Assembly: GCA_012838755.1 (NCBI GenBank)
Contig: DUOQ01000085.1
Coordinates: 1-45,079, forward strand
From: Propionibacterium sp.
GTDB taxonomy: Bacteria > Actinomycetota > Actinomycetes > Propionibacteriales > Propionibacteriaceae
Reading direction: 5' to 3'
DNA length: 45,079 nucleotides
The translations under genes were made by a program, and so were the position numbers. This document shows, one piece after another, positions 17,314 to 26,299 of this stretch. Each line of letters begins with the position of its first letter. Position 1 is the stretch's first letter. The notes under the pieces are model-generated. The model had not been told where the DNA came from. It searched no databases and saw only the letters and a list, made by a program, of their open reading frames with translations.

Positions 17314-17877
17314 ATGGACGCCATGAGCACGACCGGGCGCGCGACCCAGACCCACCCGGACGCCACCCCCTCCGGTCGCATCGGCGCCGCCCATGTGGCC
17401 CTCGTCGCCGCCTGTGTGGCCTACGGGATCCTGCTGCTGTGGCAGGCCTTCACGCTCCCCGATTCCGTGCCCGGGCACATCGACGGTGCCGGCAACGTGA
17501 CGCGGTGGGGCAGCCGCACCGAGCACCTGGTCCTCGGTGGCGTGATGGGCATCGGCATGGTGGCCATCTTCGTCCTGCCGGGGTTGCTGGCCGACAAGCT
17601 GCCGACGGACATGCTCAACCTGCCCCACAAGGACTACTGGACCCGCCCCGAGAACTGGCCCACCGCGCGTCGGATGCTGAACGAGGACCTGGCCTGGTTC
17701 GGCGCCGCAACGCTCGTCTTCGTCGGCGTGCTGATGTGGCAGATGGGCGCGGTCGCCTCGGGCACGGCCGGCCCGTGGTGGGTCTTCTGGGTCGTCACCG
17801 CGGCGTACCTCGTGGGCGTCCTGGCCCACTCGTGGTCCATGGTCAAGGGGTCGCGCTGGCGCCCGCCCACGCCTTGA
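17314..17877 (+). CDS. DUF1648-like multi-TM membrane protein
   Basis: YGILLLWQAFTLPDSVPGHIDGAGNVTRWGSRTEHLVLG; several TM segments; ATG 17323 is an alternative start. Confidence 0.65.
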   Translation: MDAMSTTGRATQTHPDATPSGRIGAAHVALVAACVAYGILLLWQAFTLPDSVPGHIDGAGNVTRWGSRTEHLVLGGVMGIGMVAIFVLPGLLADKLPTDMLNLPHKDYWTRPENWPTARRMLNEDLAWFGAATLVFVGVLMWQMGAVASGTAGPWWVFWVVTAAYLVGVLAHSWSMVKGSRWRPPTP

Positions 17878-18739
17878 CCACCTCGCCGGTGACCAGAGCC
17901 TCCAAGGCCTCGAGCACGTCGGGCCGGCCGGCCATCGTGAGCTCGCGTGCCGGACGCCCCCCGCCCGGTCCACGCAGCACCAGCCCGGCCTCCTCGACGA
18001 CCACCCACGCGGCGGCGAGGTCCCAGCTGTTCAGGTTCGCCTCGTAATAGGCGTCCAACCGCCCGCAGGCCACCGCACACAGGTCCAGGGACGCGGCCCC
18101 GTGCCGGCGGATGTCCCGTACTCGGGGCAGCACCCGGGCCACGGCGTCCGCCTGCCGTGCCCGCACCCTGGCGTCGTAGGCGAAGCCCGTCCCGACGAGG
18201 CTGGAGGCGAGGTCGTCGGCCGGACTGGGGGACAGGCGCTCGGTGGGCGCGTGCCCGTCGTCGGTCAGGGACAGCCGCGTCAGTTGGGCGCCCGCGCCGC
18301 GGCGCGCGCTGAACACGTCACCGGCCACCGGGTTGAACACCACGCCCGCGACGGGGAACCACGCTCCCTCGGTGCGGGCGTCCCCGACGACCGCAGCGAC
18401 GCTGACGGCGTACTCGTCGTTGTCGTAGAGGTAGTTCACGGTGCCGTCGATCGGGTCGACCAGCCAGGTGATCCCCGACGTCCCGGGCCGGTCGAGGCCC
18501 TCCTCGCCCACGATCCCGTCGTCGGGGCGCAGCTCCGCGAGCACCTGGTGGGCGAGCTCCTCGCTGCGGCGGTCCATGTCGGTCACGATGTCGATCGGGC
18601 TGGTCTTCGTGGCCGCGACGGCCACGCGCGCGGGGCGCTCGGCCACGATGAGCCGGCCACAGGACAACGCCACGTCCGCGGCGACGGCGAGCAGGGCGTC
18701 CAGCGCTTCGGGGTCGGACAGGATCGGGTGCTGTTCCAT
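17843..18739 (-). CDS. Inositol monophosphatase family protein
   Basis: GEEGLDRPGTSGITWLVDPIDGTVNYLYDNDEYAVSVA, NSWDLAAAWVVVEEAGL. Confidence 0.9.
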   Translation of the reverse strand: MEQHPILSDPEALDALLAVAADVALSCGRLIVAERPARVAVAATKTSPIDIVTDMDRRSEELAHQVLAELRPDDGIVGEEGLDRPGTSGITWLVDPIDGTVNYLYDNDEYAVSVAAVVGDARTEGAWFPVAGVVFNPVAGDVFSARRGAGAQLTRLSLTDDGHAPTERLSPSPADDLASSLVGTGFAYDARVRARQADAVARVLPRVRDIRRHGAASLDLCAVACGRLDAYYEANLNSWDLAAAWVVVEEAGLVLRGPGGGRPARELTMAGRPDVLEALEALVTGEVVKAWAGASATP

Positions 18740-18901
18740 GCCCCCAGCCTCTCACCGGCCCGGGCCCCCACGGCACGGCGTCCGGGCCCGTTGGTGTCAA
18801 TGGTGTTACGTCTTGACGCCCACGCGCGCCTTTGCTGTGCTTCGGCCAACGGCGGTGCAAAAATGCCGCATCACCTCGATGGATCAGAGAGGAACACTCG
18901 C

Positions 18902-19732
18902 GTGACCAAGCTTCGCTCCGTGGCCGTCGCGGCCGTGGCCGGCATCGCCGCCTTCAGCCTCGCCGCCTGCGCCAACAACACCGCCACCCCCGCCGCCCAG
19001 GACACCGCCGCCGCCGGCGGCGACCAGATCAAGCTCGTCAACCCCGACAAGCTGACGGTCTGCACCCACCTGGCGTTCAAGCCGTTCCAGTTCAAGGACG
19101 CCTCGGGCAAGATCGTCGGCTACGACGTCGACCTGATGGACCTCGTGGCCGAGGACCTCGGCGTCGAGCAGGAGATCGTCGACATCTCCTTCGACCAGAT
19201 CACCTCCGGCTCGGTGTTCGCGGCGCAGAAGTGCGACGCCGGTGCCGCCGCGATCACGATCCGCGAGGAGCGCGCCAAGGCCGCCACCTTCTCGCAGCCC
19301 TACTTCGACTCCACGCTCGCCCTGCTGGTGAAGACCGACTCGGGCATCACCAAGGTGGAGGACCTCCAGGGCAAGCAGGTCGCCGTCCAGACCGACACCA
19401 CCGGCAAGGACTGGGCCGACGAGAACGCCGACAAGTACGGCTACACCACCCGTGTGTTCGACGACATGCCGACCGGCACCAACTCGGTGCTCGGTGGCGT
19501 GACCGCCGCGACGATCAACGACAACGGCGTGCTCTTCGACTTCGCCAAGGACAACCCGACCACCAAGGTCGTCCAGGAGTTCGAGACCGGCGAGCAGTAC
19601 GGCTTCAACGTCGGCAACGACAACAAGGCCTTGGCCGAGAAGATCGACGAGGTCCTGGACGCCGCCCGCGCCGACGGGCGGTTCAACGACATCTACAAGA
19701 AGTGGTTCGGGGTCGACGCACCCACCAAGTGA
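18902..19732 (+). CDS. Glutamate/polar amino-acid ABC transporter substrate-binding lipoprotein
   Basis: Lipobox SLAAC; SBP family 3 pattern FKPFQFKDASGKIVGYDVDLMDLVAEDLG; followed by permease and ATPase. Confidence 0.9.
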   Translation: MTKLRSVAVAAVAGIAAFSLAACANNTATPAAQDTAAAGGDQIKLVNPDKLTVCTHLAFKPFQFKDASGKIVGYDVDLMDLVAEDLGVEQEIVDISFDQITSGSVFAAQKCDAGAAAITIREERAKAATFSQPYFDSTLALLVKTDSGITKVEDLQGKQVAVQTDTTGKDWADENADKYGYTTRVFDDMPTGTNSVLGGVTAATINDNGVLFDFAKDNPTTKVVQEFETGEQYGFNVGNDNKALAEKIDEVLDAARADGRFNDIYKKWFGVDAPTK

Positions 19733-19740
19733 CCCTGCAC

Positions 19741-19782
19741 CCGCGGCGTCCGGTTGCCCCGCACGGCAACCGGACGCCGCGG
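19741..19782 (+). promoter_or_regulatory. Perfect 18-bp stem / 6-nt loop hairpin between SBP and permease genes (intra-operon terminator or mRNA stabiliser)
   Basis: ccgcggcgtccggttgcc-ccgcac-ggcaaccggacgccgcgg, no U-tract. Confidence 0.8.
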
Positions 19783-19811
19783 CGTGACGTCCCCGACCCG
19801 ACAGGAGCACG

Positions 19812-20642
19812 ATGACGACGACCACCCAGGCCGGGACCGTGGGCCGGCCCAAGAAGCTCTCGCCCCGCAAACGGGCCCAACGCATCCGGCTGGTCCAGTA
19901 CGCGATCCTGCTCGTGGTCGTCGTGCTGCTCATCCTGAACGTGGACGGCCGCCAGGTGCAGTCGGTGTTCTTCCGCACCGACCTCATCCAGGTCACGCTG
20001 ACGTCCGGCCTGCCGCGGGCCCTGCTGAACACGGTGCTGTACACGTTCGGCGCATTCGTCTTCGGCCTCACCCTGGGCACCCTGCTGGCGCTGATGCGCC
20101 TGTCGCAGGTGGCGCCCTACCGCTGGATAGCGTCGATCTACATCGAGTTCTTCCGCGGCGTCCCCGCCCTGATCGTCCTGCTGGCCTTCGGCCTGCTGTC
20201 GGTGGCGTTCCCCGGGCTGCGGTTCCCGCTCGACCCGTACGGCACCGTCTGGACGGCGCTGGGCATGGTGTCGGCGGCGTACATGGCCGAGACGATCCGC
20301 GCCGGCATCCTCGCCGTACCGAAGGGGCAGGTCGAGGCGGCCCGCGCCCTCGGCATGCCGTCGGGCATGGCCATGCGGCGCATCGTGCTGCCGCAGGCGT
20401 TCCGGATCATCACGCCGCCGCTGACCAACGAGCTGATCCTGCTCACCAAGGACTCCTCCCTGGTCTACGTGCTCGGGCTCACGGCGTCCGCGTTCGAGCT
20501 GACGAAGTTCGGCCGCGACATCTCCAACAGCAACGGAAACCTGACCCCCCTGGTGATCGCGGGCTTCTGCTACCTGATCATCACCCTCCCGCTCACGTTC
20601 CTCGTGCGGCGCATGGAGGCCAAGGCCAAGAAGGCACGGTGA
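19812..20642 (+). CDS. Amino-acid ABC transporter permease (HisM/GltK family)
   Basis: [87 protein letters not shown]. Confidence 0.92.
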   Translation: MTTTTQAGTVGRPKKLSPRKRAQRIRLVQYAILLVVVVLLILNVDGRQVQSVFFRTDLIQVTLTSGLPRALLNTVLYTFGAFVFGLTLGTLLALMRLSQVAPYRWIASIYIEFFRGVPALIVLLAFGLLSVAFPGLRFPLDPYGTVWTALGMVSAAYMAETIRAGILAVPKGQVEAARALGMPSGMAMRRIVLPQAFRIITPPLTNELILLTKDSSLVYVLGLTASAFELTKFGRDISNSNGNLTPLVIAGFCYLIITLPLTFLVRRMEAKAKKAR

Positions 20643-20647
20643 CCGCG

Positions 20648-21553
20648 ATGACCATCCCTGCCCAGATCCCCACCGGCGACCGCGCCGACGAGATCCAGGT
20701 CTACGACCTGCACAAGAGCTTCGGCGACGTCGAGGTGCTCAAGGGCATCTCCCTGACCGTCCGCACCGGCGAGGTCGTCTGCGTGATCGGCCCCTCGGGG
20801 TCGGGCAAGTCGACCCTGCTGCGTTGCGTGAACATGCTCGAGGAGCCCACAGCGGGGCGCATCTTCATCATCAACGAGGAGATCACCGACCCCGACGCCG
20901 ACGTCGACGCGATCCGCACGATGATGGGCATGGTCTTCCAGTCGTTCAACCTGTTCCCGCACCTCACGGTGCTGCAGAACTGCACGATCGGCCCGACCGC
21001 GGTGAAGAAAGTGCCGAAGGCCGAGGCCGAGGCGACCGCGCTGAAGTACCTCGACGAGGTCGGCCTCAAGCACCGGGCGGACGCCTTCCCCGCCCAGCTC
21101 TCCGGTGGCCAGCAGCAGCGCGTGGCGATCGCCCGCGCCCTCACGATGAACGTCGAGATGGTGCTGTTCGACGAGCCCACCTCCGCGTTGGACCCGGAAC
21201 TGGTCGGCGACGTGCTCGACGTCATGCGGCGCCTGGCCGAGATCGGCATGACGATGATGGTCGTCACCCACGAGATGGCGTTCGCCCGCGAGGTCGCCGA
21301 CCGCGTGATCTTCATGGACGGTGGCGTCATCGTCGAGGAGGGCCACCCCGACCAGGTGATCGGCAACCCCCAGCACGAGCGCACGCGCACCTTCCTGAAC
21401 CGGGTGCTCCACCCGACCCACGTGCACACCGGCGAGGAGGATGCTGCCTACGCGGCGCGCCACGCCGCGGAGCTGGGGAGCGGACCCGAGGCGTCCGGCG
21501 AGTTGCCCGACCCGGCGCTGCGGACCGACAACCCGGGGCGCTCGCGGCTGTAG
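20648..21553 (+). CDS. Amino-acid ABC transporter ATP-binding protein (GlnQ type)
   Basis: [63 protein letters not shown]. Confidence 0.93.
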   Translation: MTIPAQIPTGDRADEIQVYDLHKSFGDVEVLKGISLTVRTGEVVCVIGPSGSGKSTLLRCVNMLEEPTAGRIFIINEEITDPDADVDAIRTMMGMVFQSFNLFPHLTVLQNCTIGPTAVKKVPKAEAEATALKYLDEVGLKHRADAFPAQLSGGQQQRVAIARALTMNVEMVLFDEPTSALDPELVGDVLDVMRRLAEIGMTMMVVTHEMAFAREVADRVIFMDGGVIVEEGHPDQVIGNPQHERTRTFLNRVLHPTHVHTGEEDAAYAARHAAELGSGPEASGELPDPALRTDNPGRSRL

Positions 21554-21616
21554 TGGCTCGGCTTGGGCGGGTGGGAAGGGTGGGCTGCCGCTTGGAGTGC
21601 GGCTGCCGTGGTGCGC

Positions 21617-22057
21617 CGACACTCACCTTTGTCACCACTGCGGGGATTCCTCACGCGTCTCTGGCGTGACGAGGGTGAGTGTCGCGGCACGAGACACAGC
21701 GGCCCCCGGCCCACGACCTGACGCCCGGGGCCCAGGGCGTCCCTCGTGGGTCGGTGCTCTGGTGGAGAAATGAACAATCGCGAGGCACTGTTGCGCGGAG
21801 TTGCCGGTGCGTGGAGGAGAAGACCTGCGCGATTGTTCAGTTCTCGACCGAGGCGGGGATCCCGCAAGGTCCCGGTCGGGCCGAACGGTTGAGAGGCGCC
21901 CGGTCTGGCGGAGACGCTGGTCTCGCGGAGACGCTGGTCTCGCGGAGGCGCCTGGGCGAGCGGGGGCGCCGGTCTTGAGGAAACGCCGACACGCGGGTTC
22001 GTCACGGCTGCGTGGGTTCCTCACGCGTCTCCGGCGTGACAACGGTGAGTGTCGCCG
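21617..22057. repeat. Intergenic repeat cluster between convergent genes (families D/E plus 17-bp tandem repeat)
   Basis: Near-identical direct copies gg(a/g)ttcctcacgcgtctc(t/c)ggcgtgac...ggtgagtgtcg at about 21643-21687 and 22014-22057; cgacactcacc/ggtgagtgtcg stem; tgaacaatcgcg (21771) / cgcgattgttca (21828) stem; gcggagacgctggtctc tandem at 21908-21941. Confidence 0.88.
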
Positions 22058-22106
22058 CCCCCCACCGGAGCACCACCCAGCATCAGGAGCACCCCTCCAG
22101 GAACGA

Positions 22107-22592
22107 TCAGGCGGCGTCGAGGTCCGGACGCCGGCGCTTGGCCTGGCGGACGCGCCAGACGATGAACACCACGAGCGCGGACACGGCGGTGACGCCCGCG
22201 ACCAGCGCGGCGGCGGGGTTGCGCGCCCAGAGCACGGCGAACGACTCCCAGCCGGCGGCGCCGACCGTGCCGTAGAGGAAGGCCCACATCACGCAGCCCA
22301 CGACCATGGCGGGCAGGTAGCGGACCAGCGGCATCCGGGTCGCGCCCGCGGCGAGGTTCACCAGGGTCTGGAACCCAATGGTGAGGAACGACGCCGAGAT
22401 CACCGGCGGGCCCCACTGGTTCAGCCTCTCGACGGCGCGCTGGTAACCGGGGCTGGCCATCAGGCGCCGCACCCGCGTGCGCTCGACGCCCTTGGTGATC
22501 AGGCGGCCCACCCAGTAGGTGGCGTTCGCGCGCAGGAACACGATGACGAACAGCGTCCCGACGATCACCAGGTACGGCGCGTCCCAGGTCAT
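22107..22592 (-). CDS. Small VTT/DedA-like membrane protein
   Basis: About 161 aa, multi-TM; FLRANATYWVGRLITKG and GFQTLVNLAAGATRMPLVRYLPAMVVG resemble DedA/SNARE-associated proteins. Confidence 0.7.
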   Translation of the reverse strand: MTWDAPYLVIVGTLFVIVFLRANATYWVGRLITKGVERTRVRRLMASPGYQRAVERLNQWGPPVISASFLTIGFQTLVNLAAGATRMPLVRYLPAMVVGCVMWAFLYGTVGAAGWESFAVLWARNPAAALVAGVTAVSALVVFIVWRVRQAKRRRPDLDAA

Positions 22593-22648
22593 CGGGTTCA
22601 CATTCACCGGTCGGCTCCTCGCTCGCTCCACGGCCGTGCGGGCCGACA

Positions 22649-23929
22649 TCACTCCCGGGACATCACCTGGCTGCGGTCGGCCGCCCTCCCCATGGTCCAG
22701 GAGCCGACCCAGATCGCCAGGACGCCCAGCGTCGAGCCGGGGCGTCCGGGATGTACCACCGTACCGGTCAACCAGACCAAGAGGGTGCCGAAGCCCAGTA
22801 AGCCGAACGCGAGGACGGCCAGCGTGGTGTCCTGCCGGGGGCCCAGCGGGGGGATCATCCGCAGCTCGAGGCGTCCGAGCACGGGGATCGCCGCCGCCAC
22901 GACGCCCAGCGAGGCCAGCGCCAGCACCAGCGGTGAGAGCAGCACCGGCGCCGCTTGCGGGGCCGCCACCGCGACCAGGGCCAGCACCCCGCCCGCGACG
23001 CCGATGAGCGGGATGTGCCACAGGTAGACGCTCACCATCACGGTGTTCAGGACGCCGAGGGCGCGCTCCACGGCCTCCGGCAGGGTCGCCAGCACCTCGG
23101 AGCGCTCGACGAGCGCGACCAGCCCGCACTGGGCCAGCGCGAGGGCGGCCATGGCCAGGGTCGGCGGCTGGATGTTCGCGATCGGCAGGTCGGCGAACCC
23201 CACCGAGCTGGGCGGGTAACCGAAGCCGAACACCAGCACCGCCACGAGCGCCGACCCCGCGACGAGGGACGCCCACGGCACCCAGAGCGGTCCGCGCCGC
23301 CACCAGCCGCGCTGGTAGGCGATGCCGAACTGGTGCACCAGCGGCCAGACCAGGAACAGGTTCAGGTACCGCAACTCGTAGCGGTCGACGGCGAACGACC
23401 AGGCGTCGACGCCCGCGGCGAGCGCGGCCAGCACCAGCATCGGCAGGACCCCGAACCGGTCGTGCAGCCGCACTGCGCCGGGCGCGACCGCGACGATGCC
23501 GAGGTAGGTGGTGATGAACCACAGCAGCTGCATCAACAGGCGGCTGAACTCGGACGCCTGATCGAGCCAGCCGGCCCAGGCCACCAGGGAGAAGCCCACC
23601 GCGCAGAACGTGACGAACACCGCGAGCGGACCGACCAGCCGGCGTCCCCGGCTGGCCAGGTAGTGGCCGGGCGACGAGCCCTCCCGGTGCATCCGGTCGA
23701 CGGTGAGCGTGTGCGCGAAGCCGCCGGCCACGAAGAACAGCGGCATGATCATCAGCACCCACGACAGCGGGTACAGCCACGTGGGCGCAGCCCACGGGAC
23801 CAGCGTCGGGCCGTCCCCGGTCAGCACGATCCGGTACAAGAGGGTGTGGAAGACCACCACGACCAGCACCGAGAGGGCCCGGGCAAGGTCGATCACATGG
23901 TTGCGTGGTCTCCCCGACATCACCGGCAC
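22649..23929 (-). CDS. Acyltransferase 3 family membrane protein
   Basis: NHVIDLARALSVLVVVVFHTLLYRIV, multi-TM, MIMPLFFVAGGFAH. Confidence 0.85.
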   Translation of the reverse strand: MPVMSGRPRNHVIDLARALSVLVVVVFHTLLYRIVLTGDGPTLVPWAAPTWLYPLSWVLMIMPLFFVAGGFAHTLTVDRMHREGSSPGHYLASRGRRLVGPLAVFVTFCAVGFSLVAWAGWLDQASEFSRLLMQLLWFITTYLGIVAVAPGAVRLHDRFGVLPMLVLAALAAGVDAWSFAVDRYELRYLNLFLVWPLVHQFGIAYQRGWWRRGPLWVPWASLVAGSALVAVLVFGFGYPPSSVGFADLPIANIQPPTLAMAALALAQCGLVALVERSEVLATLPEAVERALGVLNTVMVSVYLWHIPLIGVAGGVLALVAVAAPQAAPVLLSPLVLALASLGVVAAAIPVLGRLELRMIPPLGPRQDTTLAVLAFGLLGFGTLLVWLTGTVVHPGRPGSTLGVLAIWVGSWTMGRAADRSQVMSRE

Positions 23930-23973
23930 ATGCTAGCGGCGGGCCCGGCCCCCGCCCGGAGTAGGGTTGCCGG

Positions 23974-24903
23974 GTGCAGACGGCATTCAGCGGGATCGCG
24001 ACGATCTGGGTGGTCATCGGGGTCGGCTGGCTCATCGCACACCTGGGGCTGGTCAACCAGCCGGGCCGCCGGCTCATGGCGGTGCTCGCCTTCTCGGTCG
24101 GCTCGCCCGCCCTCCTGTTCAGCCTCGTGGCGCAGGCCTCGCTGGACCACCTGTTCTCGCGCACGGTCATCGTCAGCGCGCTCGCGGTGGTCGTCGCCGG
24201 GGCCGCCTACCTGCTGCTGGCCCGCCTGGTGTTCCGCACGAACCTCCCCGGGACGGTCGTCGGCTTCATGGCCTCGTCCTACACCAACGCGGCCAACTTC
24301 GGCCTGCCGGTCGCGCTGGCGCTGCTGGGCGACGCGACGTGGATGGCCCCGATCCTGCTGATGCAGGTCGGGATCGTCATGCCGGCGTGCCTGGCGATCC
24401 TCGACGTGGCGGCGGCCCGCGACCAGGGCCGCACGCTCTCGCTGCGCCGCTACCTGCTGCTGCCGTTCCGCAACCCGATCACCATCGGCATCCTGCTCGG
24501 CCTGGCGGTCAACCTCACCGGGCTGGCCCTGCCCGCCGACCTGATGCGCCCGATCGACATGATCGGGGCGATCGCCGTCCCGCTGATGCTCCTGGCCTTC
24601 GGCGTGTCGCTGCGCCTGGACCCGCTCCCGGGCCGCGGCGAGCACAACGTCGAGGCGTGGACGACCGTGGCCCTCAAGATCGTGCTGCACCCGCTGGCCG
24701 CCTGGCTGATCGGGCGGGCGTTCGGCCTGACGGGGCACGAGTTGTTCGCCGTCGCGGTGCTCGGCGCGCTGCCGGCCGCCCAGAACGTCCACGTCATCGC
24801 GACCCGCTACGAGCGGGCCGAACTCCTCGCCCGCGACGCCGTGTTCTGGTCGACGATCCTGTCGGTGGGTTCGCTGCTCACCATCGCCGCCTGGCTGGGT
24901 TGA
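23974..24903 (+). CDS. AEC family (auxin efflux carrier-like) transporter
   Basis: 10-TM pattern; SSYTNAANFGLPVALALLGD; NPITIGILLGLAVNLTGLALP. Confidence 0.87.
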   Translation: MQTAFSGIATIWVVIGVGWLIAHLGLVNQPGRRLMAVLAFSVGSPALLFSLVAQASLDHLFSRTVIVSALAVVVAGAAYLLLARLVFRTNLPGTVVGFMASSYTNAANFGLPVALALLGDATWMAPILLMQVGIVMPACLAILDVAAARDQGRTLSLRRYLLLPFRNPITIGILLGLAVNLTGLALPADLMRPIDMIGAIAVPLMLLAFGVSLRLDPLPGRGEHNVEAWTTVALKIVLHPLAAWLIGRAFGLTGHELFAVAVLGALPAAQNVHVIATRYERAELLARDAVFWSTILSVGSLLTIAAWLG

Positions 24904-24919
24904 GGCTAGGTTGGGGGGC

Positions 24920-25825
24920 GTGGACGACCCCTGCCTGACCTCAGACGTCTCCGACTTCGACTTCGACCGGTCGACGCTCGAAGCGTGGCGCCTGTTCGCC
25001 GAGCGCCTGGCCGAGGTCATCTCCGTCATGGACCCCGGCGCCACCCTCGCCATCGGGTCCCTGGCCGCCGAGGGCGAACGGACGCCCCACGTCCTGTTCA
25101 CCTGCCTCGACGCGGGCGCCCTGGTCGCGGAGGCCACCACCGATGGGCTGCCCGACGGCGCGGGGGCCGCGCTCGAGGCGTCCGGGTGGGAGGCCGTGCC
25201 CGGCAGGCCCGGCACGTTCGCGCGGCCCGGCACCCAGGAGGAACCCGAGGGGCTGGCGGTGGCCGCCTCCGACGCGCTGCGCGAGGTGCACCGCGTCCAG
25301 CACCCGGCGCTGCTCGCGCCCGACCAGCTGGCCGACATCCTCACCCCGACGCCGCTGGAGGGCGGGGTGGTCGCGACCTACGAGCCCCAGCGGATCGAGC
25401 CGATCCTCGCCCGCACCGCCGAGGAACTGGACGCCGCCCTCGAGGGGGAGCTCACCCTGTTCCTGGGCCACGAGCCGCTCCGCGACGGCAACGGCGACCT
25501 CGCCCTGCGGGTGGGATCCACGATGGTCTTCGTCCGCTCGGCCCTCGACGCGCAGGAGGTGCTGTTGTTCGCGCCGCTGGTGCACGACATCGACGGGCGC
25601 TCGCGCGCGATGGAGGTGCTCAGCGACCTCAACACCGAGGCCCGCTGGGTGCGGTTCCAGCTGATCCGCGACCGGGTCTACGTGAGCATGTCGGTGCCGG
25701 CCGCCCCCCTGATCCCGGCCCACCTGCACCGGGCGTTGCGGATCATCTCCCTCATCAGCGACAACATGGACGAGGCCCTGGCCGAGAAGCTGCGCGGCCG
25801 GACGACGTTCCCCGGTGAGGCCTGA
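24920..25825 (+). CDS. TY-Chap / YbjN-like (T3SS-chaperone fold) domain protein
   Basis: GTG start; LTLFLGHEPLRDGNGDLALRVGSTMVFVR and C-terminal SMSVPAAPLIPAHLHRALRIISLISDNMDEAL resemble actinobacterial YbjN-type proteins. Confidence 0.6.
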   Translation: MDDPCLTSDVSDFDFDRSTLEAWRLFAERLAEVISVMDPGATLAIGSLAAEGERTPHVLFTCLDAGALVAEATTDGLPDGAGAALEASGWEAVPGRPGTFARPGTQEEPEGLAVAASDALREVHRVQHPALLAPDQLADILTPTPLEGGVVATYEPQRIEPILARTAEELDAALEGELTLFLGHEPLRDGNGDLALRVGSTMVFVRSALDAQEVLLFAPLVHDIDGRSRAMEVLSDLNTEARWVRFQLIRDRVYVSMSVPAAPLIPAHLHRALRIISLISDNMDEALAEKLRGRTTFPGEA

Positions 25826-25878
25826 CCGTTACCGCGGGGTGCACAACACCGCCGTCCGGGAACTGTAAGCTCCCCTTC

Positions 25879-26277
25879 GTGGATTCCCTTGGCTACTTCG
25901 TGACGATCGACGCCGACGAGTGCCGTCGCCTGCTGGGCGACGCCGTCGTGGGGCGCGTGTCCTGGGTCTCGGCCGAGCATGGCATCCAGGTCCTGCCGGT
26001 GAACTACGGGGTGGTGGGGGAGCAGATCGTGCTCCGCGTCGCCACGGGCACCGTGCTCGAGGAGCTGGCCTCGGGCGTGGACGTCGCCTTCCAGGTCGAC
26101 GACCTCGACCGCACGACCGGCACGGGCTGGGCGGTTCTGGCGCAGGGCACCACCGCGCGCTGGACCGGCGAGGTCCCCGTCATCACCCCGTGGGCCCCCG
26201 GGTCCCGCGAGCTGGCCGTCGCGATCACCCCCACCCACCTGTCGGGCCGCTCGGTCTCGGCCGACGAGGCTGTCTGA
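25879..26277 (+). CDS. Pyridoxamine 5'-phosphate oxidase-like (flavin/F420-binding split barrel) protein
   Basis: CRRLLGDAVVGRVSWVSAEHGIQVLPVNYGVVGEQIVLRVATGTVLEEL. Confidence 0.8.
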   Translation: MDSLGYFVTIDADECRRLLGDAVVGRVSWVSAEHGIQVLPVNYGVVGEQIVLRVATGTVLEELASGVDVAFQVDDLDRTTGTGWAVLAQGTTARWTGEVPVITPWAPGSRELAVAITPTHLSGRSVSADEAV

Positions 26278-26299
26278 GCCTCCCCCTAGACTCGCGGGC

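Noticed and set aside
14131-17973. 1280-aa minus-strand ORF opposite nrdJ
   Set aside because: High-GC antisense artefact: the plus strand carries clear NrdR/NrdJ motifs, while the antisense translation is low-complexity and has no recognisable domain.
21679-21978. 99-aa ORF in the ABC-DedA intergenic region
   Set aside because: Its sequence is made of the palindromic/tandem repeats and has no RBS or recognisable domain; likely spurious.
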